The notes under the pieces: generated by a model
Seen by the model: only the letters and a program-made list of their open reading frames with translations
Told to the model about the DNA's origin: nothing
Database searches by the model: none
NCBI GenBank assembly: GCA_029557215.1
Contig: JAKPQQ010000050.1
Location: 1-46,248, forward strand
From: Fibrobacterota bacterium
GTDB lineage: Bacteria > Fibrobacterota > Fibrobacteria > UBA5070
Direction of reading: 5' to 3'
DNA length: 46,248 nucleotides
Shown here: positions 33,144-42,785 of the stretch, in pieces
Position numbering within the stretch: position 1 is the first letter of the stretch
Layout: the number at the start of each line of letters is the position of its first letter
Made by a program: the position numbers and the translations under genes

Positions 33144-34353
33144 CGGTGTCACCTTGGCGCGCTCGACGCGCCAGGAACGGAACCAGGAACAAGCCCGGAA
33201 CCGCGGCCAAGGTCGAGGCGACGAAGAACACGGTCCACCCGCTGGAATCGGCGATGGCTCCGGCCGGGGCGGTCAAATACCTCCCCAGCAGCCACACCGA
33301 GGTCAGGATCGCGTACTGCGTGGCGGCCGAACCGCTCCCGCACCTGGACATCAAGTACCCTACGAACACCGCCGAGAGCAATCCGCCGCAGACGGATTCG
33401 ATGATCTGCGAAGCGTGCAGACCCACCAGACGCGGGACGACGGATTCGGAAACCAGCAAAAACCCGAGGTTGGAAGCGGCCCCAAGGATTCCCGCGACGA
33501 CCAGGAGACGCCCGACCCGCAAACGGGTCTCGAGCCATCCCGCCATCCAGACTCCCACGCCGGCTCCCACCAAGGCCACGCCCTTGGCCAGCGAAAGTTC
33601 GTCCTTGGTGAATCCCGATTTCTGCAGGAAGGTCGAAGTCTGGTTGGCTGCCCAGCTGTCGGCCAACCGGAACAGCAACGCGAACAGCAACAGCAGCAGG
33701 AATCCCGACGCCCCGGAATCGCGCAGGAATTCGCGCACCGGTTTCACCACCGCGTCGGAGAGGGTCAGCGGAGGCTGCCCCGGCGGATCCGGCTCGGGAT
33801 GCAAATAACCCGCGGCCAGGCCGAGCAACCCGATGCCCGCCAGAAGCCAGTAGGTCGCCTGCCATCCGATCCTCTGCGCCATGACCAGCGACAGGGACGA
33901 AGAAAGCAGCATGGCGGCGCGGAACCCCCACACCGAAAGCCCGGCCATCCGACTCGCCCCGATCCGCGACATGTCGCAGGTCCAGCCGTTGACCGCCAAG
34001 TCCACCGTCGCGCTGAAGAACGCCGCCAGAGCGAGGCACGCGACCAATCCGTTGCGGGAGGAGTTCGGGTCGATCCCGCCGAGCAGGCCCAGCGCCAGGG
34101 TCACGCAGACCGTCGCCAGGAAGATCCAGCCACGCCGCCTTCCGGTGGGAGGAGCGAACCTGTCCACGACCGGGGCCCAGAAGGGCTTGAGCATGAGCGG
34201 CATCGTCGCGAGCCCCAGATAGCCGATGTCCGAAGCCTTCAAGCCGGCATCGGACAATCGGACCTGGAGCGTGCCCGTCATGAGATCGGAGGGCAGGCCG
34301 GACACCATTCCAAAGGACACCGCCGCGATCGCGGCACGACTGGGCTTGTTCAA
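33127..34353 (-). CDS. AmpG-like major-facilitator permease
   Basis: A 408-residue MFS protein with about 12 membrane segments. The start (FGMVSGLPSDLMTGTLQVRLSDAGL), then GLATMPLMLKPFWAPVVDRF and the GRRRGW loop, match AmpG, which imports anhydro-muropeptides from the periplasm for cell-wall recycling. The start is TTG at 34353, with GGAG seven bases upstream, overlapping the TGA of the preceding gene as TTGA. AmpG itself is often longer (about 490), so related sugar or acetyl-CoA transporters are possible. Confidence 0.82.
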   Translation of the reverse strand: MNKPSRAAIAAVSFGMVSGLPSDLMTGTLQVRLSDAGLKASDIGYLGLATMPLMLKPFWAPVVDRFAPPTGRRRGWIFLATVCVTLALGLLGGIDPNSSRNGLVACLALAAFFSATVDLAVNGWTCDMSRIGASRMAGLSVWGFRAAMLLSSSLSLVMAQRIGWQATYWLLAGIGLLGLAAGYLHPEPDPPGQPPLTLSDAVVKPVREFLRDSGASGFLLLLLFALLFRLADSWAANQTSTFLQKSGFTKDELSLAKGVALVGAGVGVWMAGWLETRLRVGRLLVVAGILGAASNLGFLLVSESVVPRLVGLHASQIIESVCGGLLSAVFVGYLMSRCGSGSAATQYAILTSVWLLGRYLTAPAGAIADSSGWTVFFVASTLAAVPGLFLVPFLARRARQGDTATSGG

Positions 34354-37300
34354 AAGAGTCTCCGGGGGGAAGGGAGCGACGGGCGGCGGAACAGGGACTG
34401 GTCGATGATGGCCCATTCGTCGAGTCCGAGATTCAGGCCGAATTCGACGCGGTGGGCGAAAGTCGGGATGCGGGCTCCGAAGACGTCCAGCCGGGCGGGA
34501 TTTTGACGGATTCCGTCGACATCGTCCAACGCGCGCGCGAACCCGAGCGAGATGTGGAACGGATACACGTTGTGGATGCGGCCCGAAACACGGGTTTCCC
34601 ACGTGGCCGACCGGGCGAAGTCCTGGACCTGGTCGGCGAACGACCTGTCCGCGTCGTACCAGCCGCCTCGCCAGGCGCGTCCGGCGTGCAGCGCGGCCCC
34701 GGCGCTCCAGGCGTCCCAGAACCAGATCCAGGAAGACTTGCGGATCTGTACGATGGGAAACCGCGTGGCCAACCGGAACATCGCGGTGCGGGTCCCCGTG
34801 AACGACCGCGTCTCCTTGCTCCCCGACTTGAAAGCCGGGTATCCGGGAATGTCCAGGCCGTCCAGGTAGAAGTCGTTCAAGGTGTCCAGATCGCCGTCCC
34901 ACCGGAGGATCCCGCCGACGGCGGCGTCCGCCTCGATCGTCTGGTCGGGCCACAGCGGGTTGGCCACCGCCTTGCGCAGATCGCACCACCCGCGCCAGAG
35001 CGTGGTGGAATTGGTCTTCACCGTGATGCTGCCGTCGGCGTTCTGCTGGAACACCTCTGCGAAGCTCCCCGACCGCTGGAGCTCCGAGAAGTCGCCGCTC
35101 AACTGCACCCGGGCGAAGGTGCCACGGGCGTCGGCCATGCGGTCTTCGCCGCCGCCTTCCTGGTCCAGGTACGTCCAGTAAAGCGACGGACTCCAGCTCG
35201 AGTAGGCGGGAAACCGGAAATTGTCCTGGTAGAGGTCGAAGTCGTATCCCATGCGCGAGACTTCGGCGTGGATCTTCTGGTTGCGGGTCAGCGAATAGCG
35301 CCCGCCCACCGTCGCCGACACGACGTGCAGGGCCCAGGCCTGCGACTCGCGGATGCGCACCGTGTCGTCCACGCCTTCGCGGCTCAGGGTGTCTTCGCCG
35401 CGCATGCTCTGGTACCCGGCCTCCAGGAACAGGGTGGGCCAGAGGCTGCGGTTTTCCCACCCCGCCATGAACACCTTTTCCTGGCGCGGATTCAGCAGGT
35501 TGGGATGGTCCAATCCCAGGTAGTCGAATCCGTGCCCAAGGTCCAACAATCCCAGGAACACGAGGTTGTTCTTGCGGGCGGGATCCAGCATCTGGTAGCG
35601 CGCGCCTCCCAGGAACTTCCACTGGTCGCCTTCGGCCCCGAACAGCGGCGCCGTCCGCTGGGCGTACAGGATGGGCGACAGCAATCCGCGGTTGGGAATC
35701 GGGAAATAGGGGTGCTCGCGCGAGGCCAGGTCCCAAGTCTGCTGCACGGGGGCCGGGATCGCCGAATCCCGTTTGAAGGCCGGTTTGGGCGCGAACGGCG
35801 CGATCGAATCCAGGACGTGGAGCCCGTAGCCGTCGTGTTCCCAGGCCACGAACGCGAGCCGCCTGCCGTCGGGCGACGGCGCGGGCTGGAACGCGCCTCC
35901 CCGGACGGATGTCACCTGTTCGATGCTCCCTGTTGCCAAATCCTGTCGATACAGGTCGAAGCTCCCGGCGCGGTCGGATGCCAGGTAGAGCCATTTCCCG
36001 TCGGGAGACGCCGCCGGATCCCGCCATTCGGAGGCGCTGTCGCCCTGGCGGGCCAGGATCCTGCCATCCAGCCCGATCCGGTCGACGCGACGACGGATTC
36101 CGTCGTACCAGTCCATGAACAGGCCCGTACCGTCGGCGGTCCAGACCGCCGCGTGGATCGTGGCGGCCGGACGTTCGCCCAGCGGATCGGGAACCGGGAA
36201 CACGTCGGCTCCTTCGCCGGCCGGCAGCTCGAGTCCGCTCGCGGACAGAAGCCGCACCCGGAACCGGTCGCGGTCGCGCACCACCACCGCCAGGGTGTCG
36301 CCGCGCACCTCGGGGAAGAACGCGTGCATGGCGACGGTGACGCGCCGCTGCTCGTCCTTGGGTTGGCCCTTGAGGAAACCCTTCCCGTCGGGCTTCAGCT
36401 CCGAGGCGTAGACATCCACCACGGGGCGGCCGCGTTCGTCGTCGTCGCGGCCGGAATGGAACCAGACCTGCTTGCGGGCGGTGTCGACGGAAAACCGGCT
36501 GCGGACCAGCGGGGCCACGGTCCAGAACCTTTCGCTCGTGTCCTTGCGGGCGAAGTCGCAGGCCCACAGCGAATTGATCTGGAACTCGCTCCCGCGGTTG
36601 GAAGAAAACAGGATGACGGAATCCGACCACCATCTGGGATGCTGGGTGTTGAACGCCTTCCCGAAGACCCGTCGCCCCTCCACCAGAGGTTTGGCCCGCT
36701 CCATCGCCTCCAGCGCGCGAGCGCGCGCCGAATCGCGCCATTCGTTCCACAGCGCCTGGGCATCTTGTCCCGTCGTCGCCTTCCAGGCCGAACCCGGCGT
36801 CTGGCGGCGGAACCTGGAAAGCTCCTTCCACCACGCGGCCACCGCTTCGGGCCCCCGGGTGCGCGCGATGTGGCGGGTGATCGAATACCCTTGCCCGTAC
36901 ACGCGTTCGTAGTCCAGTCCCGAACCGGAAAACGTCCCCAGACGCCCCCAGGGGAGCAGGCTGTCGGCCAGAACGGCCGTCCGCTCGATCATGTCCCGGT
37001 GCGAATCCCAGCGATCGCCTCCGGTCATCTCCGACGACCACTGCGAGGCGCCTTCGGCCATCGACATGGAATACGGATTCAAGGACCACAGGAGCCATCC
37101 CCCCGACGAGAAGCTCCGGTCGGAGGCGTCGTCCCACCCCAACTGGAGTTCCCCGATCCAGGGTTTCCACTTCGCCGATTTGCGGATGGAAACCACGTGC
37201 GCGAACTCGTGGGCCACGACGTCGCGGATCCAGTCCTTGCTTCCGCGCAGATTGAACCCGAGATCGGCGCTCCAGATGGCCATGGTGTTCAGGCTCGCGA

Positions 37301-37604
37301 TGGCCCAACCGTTGGAGTAGTCCTCGTCGAACACCAGGAAATCCACCTTGCCCGGCGGTTCGTAGCCGAACAGCCCGGTGATTTCCGGCCACACCGCCTC
37401 GGCTCGGGAAGCGCACACTTCCGCCACGCCGCGCAGCCCCTTCTCGTAGTGGAACCTGAAATGTTCGGTTTCCGCGGTGAACCATTTCACGGACGGATGG
37501 TTCCGGTCCTGCTCCTGGTCCCCGTAGGCGAAAACGGGCGAAAGACCGGCCAGCAGGACAAGGACTAGGCACGCCCGGAAGGCACGTCGGATCGAGTTGG
37601 TCAT
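34350..37604 (-). CDS. Secreted metallopeptidase / beta-propeller / outer-membrane barrel protein
   Basis: A 1084-residue protein with a signal peptide (residues 1-26). Residues about 35-330 form a peptidase-MA-like zinc protease: H132-EFA-H136 (HExxH) and a probable third ligand E184 in MAEGASQW. About 340-680 show WD40/TolB-like repeats (SPDGKWLYLASDRAGSFDLYR, SPDGRRLAFVAWEHDGYGLHV). About 700-1084 are alternating strands of an outer-membrane barrel, ending in an aromatic Phe. It is thus probably anchored in the outer membrane with peptidase and propeller in the periplasm or outside. No Shine-Dalgarno is evident at 37604; the signal peptide sets the start. It is coupled to the AmpG-like gene. 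The substrate is unknown. Confidence 0.78.
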   Translation of the reverse strand: MTNSIRRAFRACLVLVLLAGLSPVFAYGDQEQDRNHPSVKWFTAETEHFRFHYEKGLRGVAEVCASRAEAVWPEITGLFGYEPPGKVDFLVFDEDYSNGWAIASLNTMAIWSADLGFNLRGSKDWIRDVVAHEFAHVVSIRKSAKWKPWIGELQLGWDDASDRSFSSGGWLLWSLNPYSMSMAEGASQWSSEMTGGDRWDSHRDMIERTAVLADSLLPWGRLGTFSGSGLDYERVYGQGYSITRHIARTRGPEAVAAWWKELSRFRRQTPGSAWKATTGQDAQALWNEWRDSARARALEAMERAKPLVEGRRVFGKAFNTQHPRWWSDSVILFSSNRGSEFQINSLWACDFARKDTSERFWTVAPLVRSRFSVDTARKQVWFHSGRDDDERGRPVVDVYASELKPDGKGFLKGQPKDEQRRVTVAMHAFFPEVRGDTLAVVVRDRDRFRVRLLSASGLELPAGEGADVFPVPDPLGERPAATIHAAVWTADGTGLFMDWYDGIRRRVDRIGLDGRILARQGDSASEWRDPAASPDGKWLYLASDRAGSFDLYRQDLATGSIEQVTSVRGGAFQPAPSPDGRRLAFVAWEHDGYGLHVLDSIAPFAPKPAFKRDSAIPAPVQQTWDLASREHPYFPIPNRGLLSPILYAQRTAPLFGAEGDQWKFLGGARYQMLDPARKNNLVFLGLLDLGHGFDYLGLDHPNLLNPRQEKVFMAGWENRSLWPTLFLEAGYQSMRGEDTLSREGVDDTVRIRESQAWALHVVSATVGGRYSLTRNQKIHAEVSRMGYDFDLYQDNFRFPAYSSWSPSLYWTYLDQEGGGEDRMADARGTFARVQLSGDFSELQRSGSFAEVFQQNADGSITVKTNSTTLWRGWCDLRKAVANPLWPDQTIEADAAVGGILRWDGDLDTLNDFYLDGLDIPGYPAFKSGSKETRSFTGTRTAMFRLATRFPIVQIRKSSWIWFWDAWSAGAALHAGRAWRGGWYDADRSFADQVQDFARSATWETRVSGRIHNVYPFHISLGFARALDDVDGIRQNPARLDVFGARIPTFAHRVEFGLNLGLDEWAIIDQSLFRRPSLPSPRRLF

Positions 37605-37786
37605 CAGGAACGTGAAGATAGGTGCCTGTTCGGTGCCCGTGGTCCACCCGACCCAAAAACCATCCCGCCCCGGGGACATGGAACCTGTCTCCGGGCGGAA
37701 CCGATCCGACCTGGACTTCGCGATTGAGACTTTGTATCGTATCTCTTACTCGGTTCCCGAGACACCCACAACCAAGGAAAACGTCC

Positions 37787-38284
37787 ATGGCCACCACTGC
37801 GCTCCGCGGCACCCCCGTCCAGACCTCCGGCGATCTTCCCAAGGTCGGCTCCACCGCGCCCGGTTTCGAACTCGTGAAGCAGGATCTTGCCAGCGTCAAG
37901 CTCTCCGATCTGGCCGGCAAGAAGGTCGTGCTCAACATCTTCCCGAGCATCGACACCCCCACCTGCGCCGCCTCCGTGCGCAAGTTCAACGAAAAGGCCG
38001 CCAGCAAGGCCAACACCGTGGTGCTTTGCGTCTCCAAGGACCTGCCGTTCGCCTCCAAGCGCTTCTGCGGCGCCGAAGGCATCGAGAACGTGGTCACCGC
38101 GTCGGGCTTCCGCGACACGGCCTTCGAACAGGCCTACGGCATCCAGATCGCCGACTCCGCCCTCAAGGGACTGATGGCCCGCTCGGTGGTGGTCCTCGAC
38201 GAATCCGGCAAGGTCGTCCACACCCAGCTCGTCTCCGAAATCGCCGACGAACCCGACTACGACGCCGCCTTGGCCAAGCTCTAA
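37787..38284 (+). CDS. tpx: Thiol peroxidase, atypical 2-Cys peroxiredoxin
   Basis: A 165-residue peroxiredoxin that reduces peroxides using thioredoxin. The peroxidatic C60 ([12 protein letters not shown]) and resolving C94 (KRFCGAEG) match Tpx. The ATG at 37787 has AAGGAAAA upstream; an earlier in-frame start has none. It is divergent from the metallopeptidase gene and its last four bases overlap the end of the converging truB. Confidence 0.96.
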   Translation: MATTALRGTPVQTSGDLPKVGSTAPGFELVKQDLASVKLSDLAGKKVVLNIFPSIDTPTCAASVRKFNEKAASKANTVVLCVSKDLPFASKRFCGAEGIENVVTASGFRDTAFEQAYGIQIADSALKGLMARSVVVLDESGKVVHTQLVSEIADEPDYDAALAKL

Positions 38285-39171
38285 GGACGGAGCTCGGAGG
38301 GATCCACCAGCATCGCGTCGGGCTGGAATCGTCCCGACGCGACCTTGCCGAAGGCGATCGCTCTTCCCTGGAGATCCAGGCAAAACGCCTCTTCCGAATC
38401 CGGAAGGGGCGTTCTTGTCGAATGGCCGTGCGAAAGCGACTTGAACGCGTCCGGATCGGCCGTGAACCTCGGCACCTCGGGGAACACGGATTCCGTCGGA
38501 TGCACCGGCGGAATCCCCTCCGATGCCGCGAACGAATTGGGCAGACGCCAATGCCCGATCGCCGTGCGCCGCAGGGCGCTCACCGTCGCGCCGCAACCCA
38601 TGGCCTCGCCCAGATCGCGCACCAGCGAGCGCACGTAGGTGCCCTTGGAACACTTCACGCGCAGAGTGAAGTCGCCTTCGGCCCAGCCGGTTCCGGCCAA
38701 GGGCGAGTCCGGCACGGATTCGATCGAATCGATCCGCACCCGCCGCGGGGGAAGCACGACTTCTTGGCCGGCGCGGGCCCGGGCGTAGGAGCGCACCCCG
38801 TCGACGGAAATCGCCGAATAGGAAGGCGGCACCTGGTCGATCTCCCCCAGGAACGGCTCGACGAGCGAATTCCAGTCCGGCATTCCCGGGAACGGATCCT
38901 CCTGCGACAGGATCCGTCCATCGGTGTCCAGCGTGTCGGTTCGCACGCCCGTGCGCACGGCCACCAGGTATTCCTTGTCCATGCCTTCGGCCCACGACAT
39001 CAGGCGCGTCGCCTTGCCCGCGGCCACCACGAGCAATCCCGTGGCCAGCGGATCCAGCGTTCCCGCGTGTCCGATCCGTTTTTCGGAAAGCGCGCGCTTC
39101 AACGGCGACAAAGCCTTCTGGGAGGTGACTCCCGAAGGCTTGTCCAGGAAAAGGAAGCCGCAAGCGCTCAG
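38281..39171 (-). CDS. truB: tRNA pseudouridine(55) synthase, apparent CTG start
   Basis: A 296-residue enzyme that isomerises U55 in tRNA. The catalytic Asp is D40 in [12 protein letters not shown]. The conserved N-terminal motif ([16 protein letters not shown]) lies upstream of the first ATG/GTG/TTG (a TTG at 39111), which would cut it off. Reading back from the motif, an in-frame TGA is met before any canonical start; the only sensible start is CTG at 39171, one base after the rbfA stop with AGGA six bases upstream. It is the last gene of rimP-nusA-infB-rbfA-truB. A base-call error could also explain the missing start. Confidence 0.85.
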   Translation of the reverse strand: MSACGFLFLDKPSGVTSQKALSPLKRALSEKRIGHAGTLDPLATGLLVVAAGKATRLMSWAEGMDKEYLVAVRTGVRTDTLDTDGRILSQEDPFPGMPDWNSLVEPFLGEIDQVPPSYSAISVDGVRSYARARAGQEVVLPPRRVRIDSIESVPDSPLAGTGWAEGDFTLRVKCSKGTYVRSLVRDLGEAMGCGATVSALRRTAIGHWRLPNSFAASEGIPPVHPTESVFPEVPRFTADPDAFKSLSHGHSTRTPLPDSEEAFCLDLQGRAIAFGKVASGRFQPDAMLVDPSELRP

Positions 39172-39172
39172 G

Positions 39173-39556
39173 TCAGTCCTGCGGCGGAAGCGGTTTGCGG
39201 TCGTCTTCCGGGAGCTTCACGAGCAGTTCGTTGATCATCATGCTGTTCTCCAGGTTCTTGTCGAGACAGAACTTGAGGATCGGCATGTGCCGCAACTTCA
39301 TCCGATGCGCCAGCTCCTTGCGAAGCCAACCCGCGGATTGCTCGAGACCGACTTCGGAATCGCGCATGCTCTTGTCCGAACCCAGCACCGTGTAGTTCAC
39401 CGTGGCCACCGACATGTCCGAAGAGACCTTGACGTTGGAGATGGTGACGAACCCGATGCGCGGATCCTTCAGCCCCTCGATGAAGAGCTGACCCAGCTCG
39501 CGCCGGATCTGCTCTCCCACCGAAACGGTGCGGCTTCCGCCTGGACGACGGCTCAC
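39173..39556 (-). CDS. rbfA: 30S ribosome-binding factor A
   Basis: A 127-residue KH-type protein for late 16S rRNA and 30S maturation. IRRELGQLFIEGLKDPRIGFVTISNVKVSSD is recognisable family sequence near residues 15-45. It starts with GTG at 39556, overlapping the infB TGA as GTGA. The C-terminal residues PPQD end one base before the truB start. Confidence 0.92.
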   Translation of the reverse strand: MSRRPGGSRTVSVGEQIRRELGQLFIEGLKDPRIGFVTISNVKVSSDMSVATVNYTVLGSDKSMRDSEVGLEQSAGWLRKELAHRMKLRHMPILKFCLDKNLENSMMINELLVKLPEDDRKPLPPQD

Positions 39557-42500
39557 GCCTTGGTATCCGAAAGCTTGCGGGCGACTTCGAACTGCCGGAA
39601 GAACGCGATGATGTCGCCTTCCTCGTAGTCCTCCACGCGATCCAGTCCCACGCCGCACTCGTAGCCCGACTTGACTTCCGACACGTCGTCCTTGAAACGC
39701 TTGAGGGTGACCACCTTGGATTCGGCGATTTCGATGCCGTTGCGGTACACGCGGGCCTTGAGCTTGCGCTCGATGGTGCCGCTCTGCACGTAGCAACCCG
39801 CGATGGCGCCCAGCTTGGGCACCCGGAAGACGGCGCGCACTTCGGCTTCGGCGGCGACTTCTTCCTTGATCTCGGGCTTGAGCATGCCTTCCATGGCCTT
39901 GCGGATGTCGTCGACCACTTCGTAGATGATGCGGTAGGAACGGATTTCCACACCTTCGCGGAGCGCGAGCTCGCGGGTGTTGGAATCCGGACGCACGTGG
40001 AAGGCCACGATGATGGCGTCCGAGGCGGCGGCCAGCATGACGTCGGCTTCCTTGATGCCGCCCACGGCTCGCGACAGGATCTGGACGCGCACTTCCTTGG
40101 TGGAAAGCTGTTCCAGGGATGCCGCGATGGCTTCCACCGAACCGTCCACGTCGCCCTTGACGATGACACGCAGCGTCTGCTGGGCGTCGCCGGCGGCGAT
40201 CTTGTTGGACAGGTCCTCCAGGGACATGCGCTGGGCGCGACGCAGTTCGCGTTCCTTCTGGGCGCGGTGGCGACGACCGGCGATCTCGCGGGCTTCGCGT
40301 TCGTCGTCCATCTGGATGAACGAATCGCCCGCCTGTGGAACGCCGTCGATGCCCAGGATCTGGCAAGGCACCGAGGGTCCGGCCTCTTCGCGCGGATTGC
40401 CGCGTTCGTCCATGAGCTGGCGGATCTTGCCGGCGTAGGAGCCGACCAGGATCGCGTCGCCCACTCGGAGCGTGCCTTCCTGCACCAGGATGGTCGCGAT
40501 GGAACCCTTGCCCTTGTCCAGGCGGGATTCGATCACGGTACCCTTGGCGCGCACGGTGGGGTTGGCCTTGAGGCCCAGCATTTCGGCTTCGATCAGAAGG
40601 GCATCCAGGAGCTTGTCCATGTTGATGCCTTTTTTCGCCGAGATCTCGACGCACTGGGTCTTGCCGCCCCATTGCTCGACTTCCACCCCGTAGGCGGCCA
40701 GCTGCGAACGGACATTGTCCGGATTGGCCGCGGGAAGGTCGATCTTGTTGATCGCCACGACCATGGGAACGCCTGCGGCGCGGGCATGGTCGATGGCTTC
40801 CTTGGTCTGCGGCATGACGTTGGAGTCGGCCGCCACCACCAGGATCACGATGTCGGTGACCTTGGCGCCGCGGGCACGCATGGCCGAGAACGCCTCGTGG
40901 CCCGGGGTGTCCAGGAAGGTGACCGTGCCGTGGCCGGTGTTGACTTCGTAGGCGCCGATGTGCTGCGTGATGCCGCCGGCTTCGCCGGTCATGACATGCG
41001 TCTTGCGCAGGTAGTCCAGCAAGGAGGTCTTGCCGTGGTCGACGTGGCCCATGACCGTGATGATCGGAGGACGGATCGCATCGGCGTCCGGATCGCCAAG
41101 ATCTTCCTGGCTTTCGGCGACGTCTTCGGCGTATTCGTCCATGAGCTGCGCCACGAACCCGAACTCGTCGGCGATGATCGCGATGGTTTCGTGGTCCAGA
41201 CGGGCGTTGATGGTCACCATCAGACCCATGCCCATCGCCTTGGCGATGACCTGGGCCGGAGCGACGTTCAACAGGTTCGCCAATTCGGCGATCGTGATGA
41301 ACTCGGCGACCTTGAGGGTGCGCTTTTCTTCCGGCGCGTCCATCATCTGGCCGCCGCCGCCACGGGCGTAGCGACGCTGGATCTTTCCGCGATCCAGCGA
41401 GACCATCACCTTGTTGACGTTCTGCTGGGTCTGGTAGAAGATCTCGTTTTCGATCTGCTCCTTGGTCTTGCGCTTGCCGCCGGCCGTGCCCTTGCCCTTG
41501 GCCGAGCCGTGGGCGCCGGCCGTCTGGCCGGGCTGGACCTGCTGCTGCTGACCAGGAACGCCGGGCTGTCCGGGTACGCCAGGACGTCCGGGACCGCCAG
41601 GTCCCGCACCCGGAGCGCCGGGACGGTAAGGACCGCTTCCCTGACGATACGGATTGGCCGAGGGCGGCTGACTGCGATATGGTCCTTGATTGGGACCGCC
41701 GGGTCCGCCGCGGTATCCACCGGGGCCGCCGGGTCCACCAGGACCGCGCGCTCCGCCGGGGCCGCCAGGGCCACCGGGACCGCGTGCTCCACCGGGGCCG
41801 CCAGGGCCGCCGGGTCCACGCGCCGCGCCGGGACCGCCAGGGCCGCGACCATCGGAGCGAGCTCCGCCCACGGACACGCCGCGATCGTTGCGACCGTCGC
41901 GAGCACCGGGACCACCAGGTCCGCGGCTCTCGGGACGTCCCTCGCGATTGTCGCGAGGCGCGCCTTCGCGGCCCGCAGGAGCGGCGGCTCCGGGACGATT
42001 GGGGTCGGCCGGACGGTCACCCGCGGCGCCACCAAATCCGGGACGCGGCCCACCCGTGATCCCACGAGGCGTGGGCTGGTAGGTGCTAGCCGGAGGGGTG
42101 GGGCGAGGACGATCGGGACGATCGGGATTGAACGAAGGCTGCCGACGCACAGGCGCCGTGAGCTGGACCTTCAAGCCGCCAACGGTGGCGGGAGCCGCAG
42201 GTGCGACGGGTGCCGCAGGCGCAGGCGCGGCGGAGGCTTCCGGCCCGACGGGGGGCGGAACCGGAGCCTGGGCGACAGGCGCCGGCTCGGATGGCTTTTC
42301 CGCGGCGGGTGCCGCGGCCGCAGGGGTGGGCGCAGGCTCGGGTTTGGACGCGACCGCCACGGGCGCAGGCGCCGCGACGGATTCCGTCACAGGAGCGGGC
42401 GCGACAGGCTTGGGGGCCGCGGCCGGAACCGACGATTCGGCATGTTCGCCTTCGCCTTCGGTTTTCTTCTTGGGCGCGGCCTTCTTGGGCCTCGACTCGG

Positions 42501-42732
42501 CGGATTCGCCTTCGCCTTCGGCCTTCTTCTTGGGTGCGGCCTTCTTGGGCCTCGACTTGCCGGACTTCGCGCGCTCGGACTCCAAGGCGGGCTTGATCTG
42601 GTCGACCCATTCGCCCTCGATCGGCGACAGGACGGACCGTACCTCGTGACCAGCTTCCTTCAGAAGCTTGAGGACGGTTTCCTTCGCGATCTCGAACTCG
42701 GTCGCAACATCGGTGATTCGGGTCTTGCTCAC
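39553..42732 (-). CDS. infB: Translation initiation factor IF-2, with long low-complexity N-terminus
   Basis: A 1059-residue GTPase that places initiator tRNA on the 30S subunit. Domain IF2_N is at about residues 1-50. A long disordered region (about 55-440) follows: Lys/Ala/Pro-rich, then Gly-Pro collagen-like repeats. A second IF2_N lies near 470-520. The G domain begins with the P-loop GHVDHGKT at 562-569. The remaining domains (II, III, IV) are complete to residue 1059. It starts with GTG at 42732 with GAGG upstream. Confidence 0.97.
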   Translation of the reverse strand: MSKTRITDVATEFEIAKETVLKLLKEAGHEVRSVLSPIEGEWVDQIKPALESERAKSGKSRPKKAAPKKKAEGEGESAESRPKKAAPKKKTEGEGEHAESSVPAAAPKPVAPAPVTESVAAPAPVAVASKPEPAPTPAAAAPAAEKPSEPAPVAQAPVPPPVGPEASAAPAPAAPVAPAAPATVGGLKVQLTAPVRRQPSFNPDRPDRPRPTPPASTYQPTPRGITGGPRPGFGGAAGDRPADPNRPGAAAPAGREGAPRDNREGRPESRGPGGPGARDGRNDRGVSVGGARSDGRGPGGPGAARGPGGPGGPGGARGPGGPGGPGGARGPGGPGGPGGYRGGPGGPNQGPYRSQPPSANPYRQGSGPYRPGAPGAGPGGPGRPGVPGQPGVPGQQQQVQPGQTAGAHGSAKGKGTAGGKRKTKEQIENEIFYQTQQNVNKVMVSLDRGKIQRRYARGGGGQMMDAPEEKRTLKVAEFITIAELANLLNVAPAQVIAKAMGMGLMVTINARLDHETIAIIADEFGFVAQLMDEYAEDVAESQEDLGDPDADAIRPPIITVMGHVDHGKTSLLDYLRKTHVMTGEAGGITQHIGAYEVNTGHGTVTFLDTPGHEAFSAMRARGAKVTDIVILVVAADSNVMPQTKEAIDHARAAGVPMVVAINKIDLPAANPDNVRSQLAAYGVEVEQWGGKTQCVEISAKKGINMDKLLDALLIEAEMLGLKANPTVRAKGTVIESRLDKGKGSIATILVQEGTLRVGDAILVGSYAGKIRQLMDERGNPREEAGPSVPCQILGIDGVPQAGDSFIQMDDEREAREIAGRRHRAQKERELRRAQRMSLEDLSNKIAAGDAQQTLRVIVKGDVDGSVEAIAASLEQLSTKEVRVQILSRAVGGIKEADVMLAAASDAIIVAFHVRPDSNTRELALREGVEIRSYRIIYEVVDDIRKAMEGMLKPEIKEEVAAEAEVRAVFRVPKLGAIAGCYVQSGTIERKLKARVYRNGIEIAESKVVTLKRFKDDVSEVKSGYECGVGLDRVEDYEEGDIIAFFRQFEVARKLSDTKA
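41714..41830 (-). repeat. 36-bp tandem repeat inside infB (Gly-Pro collagen-like)
   Basis: About three imperfect copies of a 36-bp unit coding [12 protein letters not shown] in the disordered linker of IF-2. The copies differ at wobble positions. Such in-frame repeats expand and contract easily. Confidence 0.8.
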
Positions 42733-42785
42733 AGAGCCTCGCTCTCGGTAGGTACTAGGATGGCTGGTCAGGTATCAAACACCGC

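Noticed and set aside
34452..37568. 1038-codon open frame antisense to the metallopeptidase
   Set aside because: Mirror frame of a GC-rich gene; no domain, signal or start signal. The opposite strand encodes a protein with clear domains.
41714..41830. Possible CRISPR array
   Set aside because: Direct tandem copies without spacers, in frame within infB.
41690..42082. Gly-Pro-rich plus-strand ORF in the infB repeat region
   Set aside because: Antisense reading of the collagen-like repeat, which is nearly symmetric in GGNCCN codons.
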